In this document: piece by piece, positions 23,252 through 32,834 of the stretch
How positions within the stretch are numbered: position 1 is the stretch's first letter
How the letters are laid out: every line of letters starts with the position of its first letter
Source: CP2-2F sp034432555
GTDB lineage: Bacteria > Chloroflexota > Anaerolineae > Aggregatilineales > UBA2796
Length of the DNA: 64,000 nucleotides
Direction of reading: 5' to 3'
Assembly (NCBI GenBank): GCA_034432555.1
Contig: DAOUBW010000046.1
Location: 11,794 to 75,793, forward strand
The notes under the pieces: model-generated
The model's database searches: none
Told to the model about the DNA's origin: nothing
The model's input: only the letters and a program-made list of their open reading frames with translations
Program-made: the position numbers and the translations under genes

Positions 23252-24802
23252 TTGCACCACAAGCACCTATTCAGACGACTAATGGTTGTGATCCTTTTGG
23301 CGCTTGCCACCCTCAGTGCGGCTGTGCCAGCGGGTCAGCGTGCCGCCGCGCAGGGCAACCTGCTGCAAAATCCCGGCTTTGAAGGTGACTATCTGCCCTT
23401 CAATGGCGATGCCAGCCGCCGCGTCGCGCCGAGTTGGTCGGCGTGGAATGCGCCGCGCAGCTCAGGCGATCCCACTTGGGCAAACATCACGCCGCAATAT
23501 GCCAAAGCCACCAATCCCAACCGCATTCGGAGCGGCAGCGGCACCCAGGAATTTTTCGAGGTATTCGCCACCTTCAATGGCGGCGTCTATCAGCGTGTGA
23601 ATGCCGCCATAGGCGCGCCGCTGCGTTTCAGCGCCTTCCTCAATGTGTGGTCAACCACCCGCGATGATCCGAACCAAAGCCTTGAGGCAGGCGCGGTCAG
23701 CGTGCAGGTTGGCATTGATCCAACGGGCGGCACCAACGGCACCAGCAGCGCCATTGTTTGGTCGCCCGCGGAACGTTTCTATGATGAATATCGCCAGCTC
23801 TCAGTGAATGCCGTTGCGGCTGCCAACACGGTGACCGTCTTTGTGCGCGCCATTATGCTAGAGCCAGTCCGCCACAATCACGTTTATGTGGATGATGCTG
23901 CGTTGGTAGTCACCGCTGGCACGCTGCCCACCTCAACCCCTGTGGCTGTGCAGCCAACACTGACCAATACGCCTAACCGACAGCCAACTGCCACGCCCGA
24001 AGGCGTCATCCCAACCATTGTGGTGACGCTGCCGCCGCCTTCGCCCACTCCTGAGGGCTTTATTCCCTCACCCACGCCGGAAGGCGCGCTGCCGACTGCC
24101 ACCAACACACCTTTTGGATTCATCCCCTCGCCCACGCCACAAGGTGTTTTCGTCACCAATACGCCGTTCTTCCCAACGCCCACCTCAGACGCGCTGAGCG
24201 GTCTGCCCGGCAGAGTGAATTATACAGTCGTCTCAGGCGATACGCTCAGCGGCATTGCCGCACGCTTTAACAGCCGCGTGGATGCGATTGTGATCCTCAA
24301 CAGCCTGAATATCAACGCCTTTTTGCGGATTGGGCAGCAGTTGGTGATCCCTGTGCCGAGCGCCCAGCCAACCGCCACGCAACCCGTCCTGTTTGGCACG
24401 CCCACCGCACCCGTTGATGTGGCAGTGCTGAATGGACCTACCGTCAACGGCATTGGCACATACATCATGCAGCGCGGCGATACGCTGGAAGCAGTAGCGC
24501 GCCGCTATAACACCACTGTGCAATACCTAACGCGGCTGAACGGTATTGTTAATCCGCGTGCGTTGGTGATCGGGCAAGTGTTGGCAGTGCCGGGTGCGGG
24601 CAACAATCCACCGGGTGGCACCGTTGCACCAACCGTCATCCCCAGTGTGCCAATTGGCACGCGCACGCATGTAGTGCAGCCGGGCGAGAACTTGTTCCGC
24701 ATTTCGTTGCGCTATAACACAACCATCAACGTGCTGATGGCGCTGAACGGCATTGCCAACCCGAATCGCATCTTTGTTGGGCAAGTGCTGCGTTTGCCAT
24801 GA
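23252..24802 (+). CDS. Secreted LysM-repeat protein
   Basis: 516 residues. A signal peptide (hydrophobic 9-28, cleavage near AAAQG) leads to a beta-rich domain starting NLLQNPGFEGDY, which is the carbohydrate-binding-like jelly-roll opening. A Pro-Thr-rich linker (about 225-315) follows, then three LysM domains at about 323-367, 403-446 and 472-516 (each with GDTL or GENL and the RYNT/RFNS then LxxLNxI pattern). It should bind peptidoglycan or other GlcNAc polymers outside the cell. Start is TTG at 23252 with GGGGAGGG nine bases before; ATG 23282 has no ribosome-binding site. Confidence 0.88.
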   Translation: MHHKHLFRRLMVVILLALATLSAAVPAGQRAAAQGNLLQNPGFEGDYLPFNGDASRRVAPSWSAWNAPRSSGDPTWANITPQYAKATNPNRIRSGSGTQEFFEVFATFNGGVYQRVNAAIGAPLRFSAFLNVWSTTRDDPNQSLEAGAVSVQVGIDPTGGTNGTSSAIVWSPAERFYDEYRQLSVNAVAAANTVTVFVRAIMLEPVRHNHVYVDDAALVVTAGTLPTSTPVAVQPTLTNTPNRQPTATPEGVIPTIVVTLPPPSPTPEGFIPSPTPEGALPTATNTPFGFIPSPTPQGVFVTNTPFFPTPTSDALSGLPGRVNYTVVSGDTLSGIAARFNSRVDAIVILNSLNINAFLRIGQQLVIPVPSAQPTATQPVLFGTPTAPVDVAVLNGPTVNGIGTYIMQRGDTLEAVARRYNTTVQYLTRLNGIVNPRALVIGQVLAVPGAGNNPPGGTVAPTVIPSVPIGTRTHVVQPGENLFRISLRYNTTINVLMALNGIANPNRIFVGQVLRLP

Positions 24803-25164
24803 GTGCCTTCCGTGTGCTGCGTGGCGAAGATGGCAGTGTGCTTTTGGCGCGTGCCAAGTGGTGCAGCAGCTATTGGTGCAGGTTGCGCGGGCTGATGTTC
24901 CGCCGCAGCCTGCCCGAAGATGAAGGGCTGATCTTCGTCTATGGGCGGGAAAGTGTGCTAGAGACCAGCATTCACATGTTGTTCATGGCGTTTTCAATCG
25001 CCACCATCTGGCTGGATGCTGAAGGGCGTGTGGTGGATAAGGTGCTGGCAAAGCCGTGGCGCTTGGCATATGCACCGCGCCGCGCCGCGCAATACGTTAT
25101 TGAGGCGCGCCCTTCACTGCTAGAGCGCGTGCAGCTTGGTGAAAAACTGACTTTCAACGCCTAA
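24799..25164 (+). CDS. DUF192 family protein
   Basis: 121 residues of the DUF192 (COG1430) family. Landmarks are WCSSYWCRLRGLMFRRSLPEDEG, SIHMLFMAFSIATIWLDAEG and the ending AAQYVIEARP. The function of the family is unknown. Here it lacks the usual signal peptide. It overlaps the LysM gene stop by four bases (ATGA) and is followed 18 bases later by a metallo-hydrolase gene, so the three are an operon. Confidence 0.88.
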   Translation: MSAFRVLRGEDGSVLLARAKWCSSYWCRLRGLMFRRSLPEDEGLIFVYGRESVLETSIHMLFMAFSIATIWLDAEGRVVDKVLAKPWRLAYAPRRAAQYVIEARPSLLERVQLGEKLTFNA

Positions 25165-25182
25165 CACGCGAATGGATTACCC

Positions 25183-25797
25183 ATGCTTGAACGCATCGAA
25201 TGGCTCGGACATGCCAGCTTTCGCATTATGGGCGCGCCGCTGATCTACATTGATCCGTGGCGCATCACACGCCCCGATCACAGCGCGGATGTGATCTTGA
25301 TCTCTCATGATCACTTTGATCACTGCTCACCGGCGGATGTCGAGAAGGTGCGCGGCGCCCAGAGCATGATTATCACCAACCGCGCTACAGCCACGCACTT
25401 TGAAGGTGCCACGATTGCACGCCCTTGGCAGGTTTTCAACGTGGGACGCGCTTCAATTCGCACAGTGCCAGCCTACAATGATCAACATCCGCAGGCATTT
25501 GAGTGCTTAGGCTTTGTGATCTCGCTCGATCACTACGATCTGTACTATGTCGGCGATAGCGGCGTGATTCCAGAGATGGAGAAATTGCACCCGGATATTG
25601 TGATTGTGCCCATTGGCGGCAGCCACAGCATGACGATCAACGATGCCGTCAAAGCCGTGCGCCAACTTCGCCCGCGCTACGTGATTCCCAGCCACTGGGG
25701 CAGCCTAAGCGAAGGCGGCACGCGCCTAGACGCTCAGGCTTTAGCGCAGGAAGTTGGCAGTTTAGCAGAAGTAATCATCCCTCAGCAGGTGAGGTAA
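25183..25797 (+). CDS. MBL-fold metallo-hydrolase
   Basis: 204 residues. The metal motif SHDHFDH gives His42, His44, Asp46 and His47. GDSGVIPE supplies the bridging Asp and IPSHWGSL the final His. This is the UPF0173/L-ascorbate-lactonase-like branch of the metallo-beta-lactamase superfamily; the substrate is unknown. It is the last gene of the LysM-DUF192 operon. Its 3' end overlaps the opposite zinc-ribbon gene by 16 bases. Confidence 0.88.
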   Translation: MLERIEWLGHASFRIMGAPLIYIDPWRITRPDHSADVILISHDHFDHCSPADVEKVRGAQSMIITNRATATHFEGATIARPWQVFNVGRASIRTVPAYNDQHPQAFECLGFVISLDHYDLYYVGDSGVIPEMEKLHPDIVIVPIGGSHSMTINDAVKAVRQLRPRYVIPSHWGSLSEGGTRLDAQALAQEVGSLAEVIIPQQVR

Positions 25798-26108
25798 GAA
25801 GATTGTAAAGGCGTGCTATCATCGCTGATGAAAGAGGCATCTTCGGATGCTTCTTCTGTTTCGTTGGTCGGATCCAGCAGAGCGATCTCGCTGACAGTGG
25901 TTGAGCAGTATGGGCAGCTCCACAAGGCGATGATGATAGGCACACCGAGCTTACGGGCTACCGCTTCGGGCCACCGCTGTTCCCCTAACCACTCAAAACG
26001 CCCTTTGCGCCGACAGGACGGGCAAGTGGCAAGTATGTGCTTGGTCAATCGCTTTGCCTTTCTAAAAGTGTTGCGTGCAGTGAAAGAAGGACGTTGCACT
26101 ATGCCCAA
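25782..26108 (-). CDS. Zinc-ribbon protein of unknown function
   Basis: 108 residues with two Cys pairs, CPSC (about 29-32) and CPYC (about 65-68), forming a zinc ribbon around the conserved-looking GRFEWLGEQRW. The last 35 residues are acidic and Ser/Thr-rich. The start is a TTG at 26108; later starts are possible. It converges on the MBL-hydrolase gene. It may be a small DNA-, RNA- or protein-binding factor; no close family comes to mind. Confidence 0.6.
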   Translation of the reverse strand: MGIVQRPSFTARNTFRKAKRLTKHILATCPSCRRKGRFEWLGEQRWPEAVARKLGVPIIIALWSCPYCSTTVSEIALLDPTNETEEASEDASFISDDSTPLQSSYLTC

Positions 26109-26240
26109 AAGTTCTCAACAAGCCTGCTAACACTTTTTAACCATCATAGCACGCTCTAAACCAAAAGCGTGCCAATTGTTTGAGGATACAGGCAGCTCTC
26201 ATACCTTTTCCTAACCTGATCCGCTCAGCATGGCTTGCGC

Positions 26241-26246
26241 TATAAT
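26241..26246 (+). promoter_or_regulatory. -10 box of the giant TPR gene
   Basis: TATAAT 31 bases before the ATG at 26278, with GGAG ten bases before that ATG. The -35 is not obvious. Confidence 0.5.
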
Positions 26247-26277
26247 CTAAAGAGTGCGTTAATTGGAGATGATCTCT

Positions 26278-29200
26278 ATGCAAACCGACTTCCCACAAGA
26301 TCGCCAAGCGTGGCAGGCGAAGCATGCCCACCTTGCCCAAGAACTCGCCGCGCAGCGTGATGCGCTGGCGCTTTCCCTACAGGATGGACTGCGCGATGAG
26401 CGCTGGCAGGCGCTTGACACGGAATGGATGTTTCATCTGCTGTGCGCGCAAGGCACCCGCGCCCTGCCCACCTGCGCCAACCGCCTGCTAGATACCTTTG
26501 ATCCCGGCTCGCCGGATGACTACGATCAAGCTCTTGCCGAAGCGATCCGCAAAGCAGGCGCAGAAGCGGGCATCGCAGAAATTGAGGCATTCGGCGCGCT
26601 CTGTGCGGAGGGCTTCACCGCTAACTTTGAAAAGCGCTATGCCGATATGCTGCCGATGGTCAATAAGCTGGTGGAGCTGTGCCGCGCCCTGCCTGCCGAG
26701 CGCCAAGCCATTGCCCACCGCACCCGCGGTTTACGCTACTTCTGGCAAGAGGACTATGCCCGCGCCCTGCCCGATTTTGACCTTGCCGTCATTCTAAACC
26801 CTAACCATGCCGATTACTACTTCCATCGTGGGCGCTGCCATCACTTTATGGGCAATGCGAAGGCAGCCATTGCTGATCTCACCCAGGCGATCACCTTGCG
26901 CCCTGAAGCGCCCAACAGCCATTGGTTTCGCGGTCTAACCCACTATAACATCGGCGATTATCCCGCCGCCCTTGCCGATTTTAGCCGAACCATCGAACTG
27001 CAACCCGAAGATTCGGCAAACTACCGCTGGCGTGGGCAAACCTACTACGCAATGGGACACTATGACGAGGCGTTGGTTGATTTTAACCGTGCCTTAGCGA
27101 TCAACGCCGAAGATAGCTATAACCTGCATTGGCGCGGCACGCTCTATCATGGCTTGGGCAGATTCCAAGAGGCGCTGGAAGACCTGAACCGCGCTGTGGA
27201 GCTGGCGCCCACCAATGCCAGCAATTACCGTTGGCGTGGGCAAACGCACCTCGATCTGCGTAACTTGCCCGCCGCCATCGCTGATCTGGATAAGGCGTTG
27301 GAGCTTCAGCCCGATAACGGCTATGTTGCCTATTTACGGGGACGCGCTTACTATGCCAGCGGCGATAAAGAGGCAGCCCTTGCCGATTTTGATTTGGCGG
27401 TGCGTTTGCAGCCCGGTGATCGCTTTAATCACCACTGGCGCGCCACGCTCTACTATGAGTTAGGGCGCTATAGCGAGGCGCTTGCCGATTTTAGCACAGC
27501 CATCAACCTAAAGCCTGATGAGGAAGAAAATTACTACCTGCGCGGACGCACACTTTATGCGATGAATCGCAAAGCAGAGGCTGTTCAGGATTTCACCCGT
27601 GCCATTGAGCTAAACCCGCAAGGCGGCTTTAACTTTCATTGGCGCGGCAGCGTGAACTATGAGCTGGGTAACTATGAGGCAGCCCTTGCTGACCTGAACC
27701 GCGCGATTGAGCTGCAACCTGAAGATGGGCTGAACTACAATTGGCGCGGGCGCACCAACTACGCTTTGAACAATCCACAGGCAGCCCTTGCCGATTTTGG
27801 GCGCGCTATCGAACTCCAGCCCGATGCGGCAGATTTTCACCTCTTTCGCGGGCGCACCTACCTTGATCTGCGCCAATACGCACAGGCGCTCAACGATTGC
27901 AACCGCGCCGCCGAGTTGCAGCCGAACAACGGCTTTGTCTACTCGCTGCGTGGGCGCGTTTACCTGAGCATGGGTGACCGTGAGGCAGCCCTTGCCGATC
28001 TCACACACTCCCTAGAGCTGATCCCAGAGAACGGCAACACCTACTTCTTCCGCGCCCAAACTTACTTGGGCATGGGCAACCGTGAAGCAGCGCTCGCTGA
28101 TGTGACACGCGCTGTTGAACTCCAGCCCAACGATCAGGAAAACCTGTTCCTGCGCGGGCGCATCTACTACGAACTGAACGACCTGCACGCCTCGCTCGCC
28201 GATTTCAGCCGTGCTATCGAGCTAGAGCCGCGTAACGGATTCTTGTGGCATTGGCGCGGCACGGTCTACTATGGGCTAGGGCGCTTCAATGAGGCAATCC
28301 AAGACCTGAACAAATCTATCGCGCTCGGACCTGAGAGCAGCCTAGACTACAGTTGGCGCGGACGCACCTACGCTGCCATGGGCAATTGGCAAGCTGCCCT
28401 GAGCGACTTTAACCGTGCCGTTGAGCTTCAGCCTGATAACGGCGCCAACTACTTCCTGCGTGGGCGCACCTACGCCGCCATGGGCGACCGTTCCGCCGCG
28501 CTGGATGACTTAGGGCGTGCCATTCAGCTTAACCCGAACAATGGCGATGCCTTCTACTTCCGCGCCCAGACCTTTTTCGAGATAGGTGAGGCAAACGCCG
28601 CCCTCACCGATGTTAACCGCGCCATTAGCATCCAGCCGAACGACGCCGCCAACATCGTGCTGCGCGGGCGCATTTTCCACAATTTAGGCGAGCAAGAGGC
28701 TGCCCTTGCCGATCTGAACCGCGCCACTGAGATGCAGCCGCAGAACGGCAATAACTACTTCTTCCGCGGTCAGGTGTACTTCAATATGGGCGAATTTCAG
28801 AAGGCATTGGAAGATTTCAGCCGCGCTTGCGAACTGCAACCTGAAGATGGCTATAACTTTATGTGGCGCGGGCGCGCTCACCGTGAGCTAGGCGAACATG
28901 AGGCTGCCCTAGAAGCGCTCAACCGTTCCCTTCAGCTGAAAGTGCCAGACCCTGCCGCCTATTTCTGGCGCGGCATGGTGCAGATGAGCCTTGAGCAGTT
29001 CCGCGCTGCCCTTGCCGATTTTGACCACCTGGTTGGTGTGCTGAGCGCGCAAGGTGTGGATAACGACGGCGTCTACTCGATGCGCGGCAGGGCGCACTAC
29101 GCCCTAGAAAATTATCCCGCTGCCCTTGCCGACCTGAATAAGGCAATCGCGTTGCAGCCGAACGGCGGCATGTACTACTACATGCGCGGCTTGGTCTACC

Positions 29201-30102
29201 ACGATATGCGCGATTTTGCCCAAGCCGAGGCAGACCTGAACCGCGCTGTGGATTTGCAGCCGGGCGATCCCTACGTCTTTTTCTGGCGCGGGCGCATCTA
29301 CTTTGAGCAGCGCGAATACGCTTCTGCACGGTTGGACTTCAGCCGCGCTATCGAGATTCAGCCCGAGAATGGCTACAACTGGTATTGGCGCGGACAGATC
29401 AACTACATCCTGAGCAACTTTAACGCCGCCCTCAGCGATCTTGAGGAAGCGGCACGCCTTCAGCCTGAAAATGACGTGAACTACCAACTCATCGGCATTG
29501 TCTACTACGCCCAAAACGATATGCCACACGCCCTAGAATACTTCACGAAGGCGATCGAGACCGAGCCGAAGAACGACATCAACTACCAGTGGCGCTCAGG
29601 CGTTTTTCAGGATGGCGGCGATTATGATAAAGCCCTGGATGACCTGAACAAAGCGCTAGAAATGCGCTCTGGCAACGCTTCCACCTACTTTTGGCGTGGT
29701 TTGGTGATGCTTGACCAAGGGCGCTTCCCAGAGGCGCTCAACGATCTGAAGCGCTCCGTCGCACTGGACTCAACCGTTGTGCGTAGCAACCTGTGGCTCG
29801 GCATCGCACGCCAACTGCTCGGCGGCTATGAAGATGCCCTGCTGGATTGGGAGAAGGCATCCACATTGGCGGCAACCGAAAAAGACATTCTGCTCCAACA
29901 GCGCGACTTGGCGAAGTTAGCGCTGATCAGCGGGCAATCTGAACAAGCACGTGCACACTACCGCCGCGTGTTGGAGGATATTTGCCCCTTGGATAAGCTG
30001 CAAACTGAACTTGGCTTTTTGCGGCGGCTGGCACGTCTTTTCAACGCCCGTGAGGACATCCGCAGCCTGACCGAGTGGTTTGAAGCGCAGGTTAGGCGCT
30101 AG
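26278..30102 (+). CDS. Giant TPR protein with about 30 tandem repeats
   Basis: 1,274 residues. A helical N-terminal domain of about 145 residues precedes roughly 30 almost regular 34-residue TPRs of the form Y-x-x-RGR-x-Y-x-x-x-G-x-x-x-x-ALADFNRAIELQP. These occur between about 145 and 1,190, and a shorter helical cap follows. Repeats are similar at the DNA level too, suggesting expansion by recombination. There is no signal peptide, membrane segment or enzyme domain. Such a superhelix would have several turns and an extended binding groove. A TIR-domain gene lies 175 bases downstream on the same strand. Start chosen by GGAG; the frame also opens at 26263. Confidence 0.92.
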   Translation: MQTDFPQDRQAWQAKHAHLAQELAAQRDALALSLQDGLRDERWQALDTEWMFHLLCAQGTRALPTCANRLLDTFDPGSPDDYDQALAEAIRKAGAEAGIAEIEAFGALCAEGFTANFEKRYADMLPMVNKLVELCRALPAERQAIAHRTRGLRYFWQEDYARALPDFDLAVILNPNHADYYFHRGRCHHFMGNAKAAIADLTQAITLRPEAPNSHWFRGLTHYNIGDYPAALADFSRTIELQPEDSANYRWRGQTYYAMGHYDEALVDFNRALAINAEDSYNLHWRGTLYHGLGRFQEALEDLNRAVELAPTNASNYRWRGQTHLDLRNLPAAIADLDKALELQPDNGYVAYLRGRAYYASGDKEAALADFDLAVRLQPGDRFNHHWRATLYYELGRYSEALADFSTAINLKPDEEENYYLRGRTLYAMNRKAEAVQDFTRAIELNPQGGFNFHWRGSVNYELGNYEAALADLNRAIELQPEDGLNYNWRGRTNYALNNPQAALADFGRAIELQPDAADFHLFRGRTYLDLRQYAQALNDCNRAAELQPNNGFVYSLRGRVYLSMGDREAALADLTHSLELIPENGNTYFFRAQTYLGMGNREAALADVTRAVELQPNDQENLFLRGRIYYELNDLHASLADFSRAIELEPRNGFLWHWRGTVYYGLGRFNEAIQDLNKSIALGPESSLDYSWRGRTYAAMGNWQAALSDFNRAVELQPDNGANYFLRGRTYAAMGDRSAALDDLGRAIQLNPNNGDAFYFRAQTFFEIGEANAALTDVNRAISIQPNDAANIVLRGRIFHNLGEQEAALADLNRATEMQPQNGNNYFFRGQVYFNMGEFQKALEDFSRACELQPEDGYNFMWRGRAHRELGEHEAALEALNRSLQLKVPDPAAYFWRGMVQMSLEQFRAALADFDHLVGVLSAQGVDNDGVYSMRGRAHYALENYPAALADLNKAIALQPNGGMYYYMRGLVYHDMRDFAQAEADLNRAVDLQPGDPYVFFWRGRIYFEQREYASARLDFSRAIEIQPENGYNWYWRGQINYILSNFNAALSDLEEAARLQPENDVNYQLIGIVYYAQNDMPHALEYFTKAIETEPKNDINYQWRSGVFQDGGDYDKALDDLNKALEMRSGNASTYFWRGLVMLDQGRFPEALNDLKRSVALDSTVVRSNLWLGIARQLLGGYEDALLDWEKASTLAATEKDILLQQRDLAKLALISGQSEQARAHYRRVLEDICPLDKLQTELGFLRRLARLFNAREDIRSLTEWFEAQVRR

Positions 30103-30238
30103 GCGCAACCGATAGACAGGGTGAGCGTGGCGCTCGCGCCCTGAAAATGCTACCGATCGCCGCCAATCACGCCAAGTGCGCGGTGCGCCCTATGCCTAAG
30201 GCATTTTCACAGCGCGCTTGGCGCAGTTAAAATTAGGT

Positions 30239-30244
30239 TATAAT
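30239..30244 (+). promoter_or_regulatory. -10 box of the TIR gene
   Basis: TATAAT 33 bases before the ATG at 30278; a CTTGGC lies near the -35 position. The preceding 130 bases are rich in inverted repeats (for example AAAATGC with GCATTTT). Confidence 0.4.
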
Positions 30245-30277
30245 GACCACAAGCCACAGCACCTTGTGGGACGTACC

Positions 30278-30589
30278 ATGCCCGACAAACGCGCTGTATT
30301 CATCAGCTATTCTCGCGCCAACACCGATTTCGCCCGCGCCCTGTACGCCAAGCTGCAAGCGCTCGGCTTCACGCTGTGGCGTGACCGCAGCGACATGGAA
30401 GGCAGCCATGACTGGTGGCGGCAAATCCAAATGGCGATTGAGAACGTAGACACCATGCTGCTCGTCCTCTCGCCCAAAGCGCTTGAGTCCGCTGTCGTGG
30501 CGCAGCCGCACGTAGGTCACATAGTTCACGGTCAGGGCGCGCCGCAGTCATTGCGCTCGGTTGCGTTAATGGACAGGTCATCTTTTTGA
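30278..30589 (+). CDS. TIR-domain protein, C-terminally shortened
   Basis: 103 residues. The first 75 are a clear TIR start: AVFISYSRANTDFARALYAKLQALGFTLWRDRSDMEGSHDWWRQI, then MLLVLSPKAL. After SAVV the expected alpha/beta continuation (E-W-x-x-A ... P-V-L) is missing and the chain ends in an unrelated 28-residue tail. The domain is therefore about 50 residues short, pointing to a deletion, frameshift or decayed gene, although a tiny TIR protein cannot be excluded. TIR domains are NADases or scaffolds in bacterial immunity. No partner effector is adjacent other than the giant TPR protein. Confidence 0.65.
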   Translation: MPDKRAVFISYSRANTDFARALYAKLQALGFTLWRDRSDMEGSHDWWRQIQMAIENVDTMLLVLSPKALESAVVAQPHVGHIVHGQGAPQSLRSVALMDRSSF

Positions 30590-30717
30590 AGGGGGTGTGC
30601 AGTTCTCCTCAGCGCCTGCGCCACCACTTTTTGCCATACAGCACCTGAGCATGAGACAATCAGATGAGGAGCATCCGAATGCTCTCCTTCTGAATAAAAC
30701 ACCACCAAAGGATGTGT

Positions 30718-31206
30718 ATGACCACCTCAGGCGAACCGCTCGAAATAACCATCGGGCGCATACTCACGGCGCGCAATCTCACGCTCTCGGTTGCCGAATC
30801 TTGCACGGGCGGGCTGATCATGCACCGCATCACCAACATTGCCGGCAGCTCTGCCTATCTGATGGGCGGCATGGTCGTCTATGGCTATGCGGCAAAGGTG
30901 AAGTTTGCGGGCGTGCAGCAAAACACCCTAGAGCAATACGGCGCGGTGAGCGCAGAAACAGCCGCCGAAATGGCGCGTGGCGTGCGGGCTGCCTATGAAA
31001 CCGATGTGGCGCTCTCCGTGACGGGCATTGCCGGCCCCGGTGGCGGAATGCCCAACAAGCCCGTCGGGTTGGTCTACATCGCCCTGGACTCAGCCAGCGG
31101 CACTCAGGTGGAGCGCCATATTTGGCAGAGCGACCGCGCAGGCAACAAGGCGCTCTCGGCGGAAGCAGCCCTTGCCCTGCTGCACCGCCACCTAACCGAA
31201 GCGTAG
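30718..31206 (+). CDS. pncC: Nicotinamide-nucleotide amidohydrolase (CinA C-terminal domain)
   Basis: A 162-residue stand-alone CinA-C domain that deamidates NMN to nicotinic acid mononucleotide in pyridine-nucleotide recycling. The signatures are SVAESCTGGLI, GGMVVYGYAAK, AVSAETAAEMA and VTGIAGPGG. The ATG at 30718 follows AAAGGA. It converges on the glycosidase-like gene, overlapping it by 15 bases. Confidence 0.93.
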   Translation: MTTSGEPLEITIGRILTARNLTLSVAESCTGGLIMHRITNIAGSSAYLMGGMVVYGYAAKVKFAGVQQNTLEQYGAVSAETAAEMARGVRAAYETDVALSVTGIAGPGGGMPNKPVGLVYIALDSASGTQVERHIWQSDRAGNKALSAEAALALLHRHLTEA

Positions 31207-32655
31207 CCCGCGCATGGCGCGCTCGTTGAGGATGGTTGCCAACTGATCGAGCGTCTCCACGGCGATCATGTCTAGCCATGCGGCAGGGTAGCGCGCTGAA
31301 AGCTGAGCGCGCAGCCCATCGGCAAGGTTGGGCAGCGTCAGGATGGTAATGCCTGCTGATTGGCGGTAGGTCAGGTTATCCAGAAAATCGGGTGTGGGCA
31401 AAAGCTGCGGACGAAAGCGCTCGTAGTATGCCTTACCTGCTAGGAAGAACCATTCGGCATTGAAGCCTGAAGCGATCAGCAAGCAGTGAAAATCGGGCGT
31501 GCCGTGAATGGGACCGGGTCCGATCCAGCCACGCGGAATGCCCGCCATGCCGTCACCGTCCAGCGCCTCCAGCGGCGGCACGTCCTTAAAGGGCGGCGGA
31601 GTCTCCACCATACGGCGGATGGCGATGGCAGGTCCGAAAGACGTCTCGTAGTAGTCATCCCACTTCCAGAGCGCCACACCAAAGAACCACGGCGGCGCTT
31701 GGTAGGCGCTCCAGTTGAACATGGCAACCGTTGCCTCGCCGTGGCTGAAGCCGTTATAGCCGGGATAGCGGGCATCTAGTTGGTGAAAATCGCCCGCGCC
31801 TTGCGGCACGGGATAAATGCCGCCCTCTGTGCCGACGACTGGAATCGCGCCGCCGCCGAACCACTCCGTGAACAGGCGCATGAAGGCATCACCCATACCG
31901 ATCAAGCCAATGGGATCGCCGTTGGGCGCACTCGGCGGACCGGAGAGGGTCGTTAAGCCGGGCTTTTCCGCCTGTGAGATTGGATCATAAGGATATTCAA
32001 AGCGCCAGCCGCCCTCGTCAGCGCGTTGGCGGTCAGCCGGGCGGGCGCGGTTAGGGCTGCCATCTTCCTGATAGAAATGGTTGTAGATATAGGGGTGCGT
32101 GGCACACCACAAGCCGTTGGCAGCTACCACCCGAAAGCGCTCGTAGTAGTTATCGCCCAGAAAGGTGAGCATGGCGCGCAGCCAACCGATGGCATCATAA
32201 TGCTGACCGATTGCCTCGCTGAGGGCGGGAAAAGCGGGATAGCAGCCGCGCTCGATTGCCCACTCTGCCCAACGCAGCCAGTTGGTCATCAGCGGTGCAA
32301 TAATGCCTGCAACGTTCTTATAATCAGGCAGAATGCCCTCTTGCCACTCAATATCGAGGTTCGGCTCGTTGTAGAACTCGAACCATTTACAGCCCGCCGC
32401 CACATATGCCTCGTAGTAGCGCAGTTTTTCTTCAGGGTCGCCTGCGCCAAAGCGCGGACGCCATATGCGGACAATCGGCGTGATGTTGCTGGCGCGCAGC
32501 ACGCTCATATCATTGACATACTCATCGCTGATGGCGGTGTATTTTGCCCAGCCCATGCCAGCAGCGCGCAGGGCATCCACATCCATTTTGATAGGCGCGT
32601 TTTTATTGTGCATCCCGCGTGGATTGCGCGACCATTCATACTCATTCAAGCGCAT
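31192..32655 (-). CDS. Glycoside-hydrolase-like TIM-barrel protein
   Basis: 487 residues, cytoplasmic (no signal peptide). The clan GH-A signatures are an Asn-Glu-Pro on strand 4 (WFEFYNEPN, acid Glu97) and a Glu on strand 7 (VVGTEGG, nucleophile Glu277). The order and 180-residue spacing fit a retaining glycosidase of the GH5/GH39 style. The substrate is unknown. The last 150 residues form a separate alpha/beta part. The gene stands alone, convergent with pncC. Confidence 0.72.
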   Translation of the reverse strand: MRLNEYEWSRNPRGMHNKNAPIKMDVDALRAAGMGWAKYTAISDEYVNDMSVLRASNITPIVRIWRPRFGAGDPEEKLRYYEAYVAAGCKWFEFYNEPNLDIEWQEGILPDYKNVAGIIAPLMTNWLRWAEWAIERGCYPAFPALSEAIGQHYDAIGWLRAMLTFLGDNYYERFRVVAANGLWCATHPYIYNHFYQEDGSPNRARPADRQRADEGGWRFEYPYDPISQAEKPGLTTLSGPPSAPNGDPIGLIGMGDAFMRLFTEWFGGGAIPVVGTEGGIYPVPQGAGDFHQLDARYPGYNGFSHGEATVAMFNWSAYQAPPWFFGVALWKWDDYYETSFGPAIAIRRMVETPPPFKDVPPLEALDGDGMAGIPRGWIGPGPIHGTPDFHCLLIASGFNAEWFFLAGKAYYERFRPQLLPTPDFLDNLTYRQSAGITILTLPNLADGLRAQLSARYPAAWLDMIAVETLDQLATILNERAMRGLRFG

Positions 32656-32709
32656 TAAGGCATCTTCACGGCTAACTTAACGATACATATGCGCAACTAT
32701 ACCACACCA

Positions 32710-32738
32710 TTGACGGCGCGCCACACTTTGCGTATACT
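32710..32738 (+). promoter_or_regulatory. Promoter of tRNA-Leu
   Basis: TTGACG (32710-32715), a 17-base spacer, TATACT (32733-32738), 12 bases before the mature tRNA. Confidence 0.75.
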
Positions 32739-32750
32739 ATCCTTTACCGC

Positions 32751-32830
32751 GCCGAAGTGGCGGAATTGGCAGACGCGAACGACTCAAACTCGTTTGGGAA
32801 ACCGTGTGGGTTCGAGTCCCACCTTCGGCA
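32751..32830 (+). tRNA. tRNA-Leu (anticodon CAA)
   Basis: Acceptor stem GCCGAAG with CTTCGGC, discriminator A. The anticodon stem AACGA/TCGTT encloses loop CTCAAAC, giving anticodon CAA (codon UUG). A class II variable arm is followed by T-arm GTGGG-TTCGAGT-CCCAC. The 3' CCA is not encoded. Confidence 0.95.
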
Positions 32831-32834
32831 TACA

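Noticed and set aside
26278..30102. Tandem repeats considered as a CRISPR-like array
   Set aside because: The period is about 102 bases, in frame and coding for TPR; there are no unique spacers with constant short repeats.
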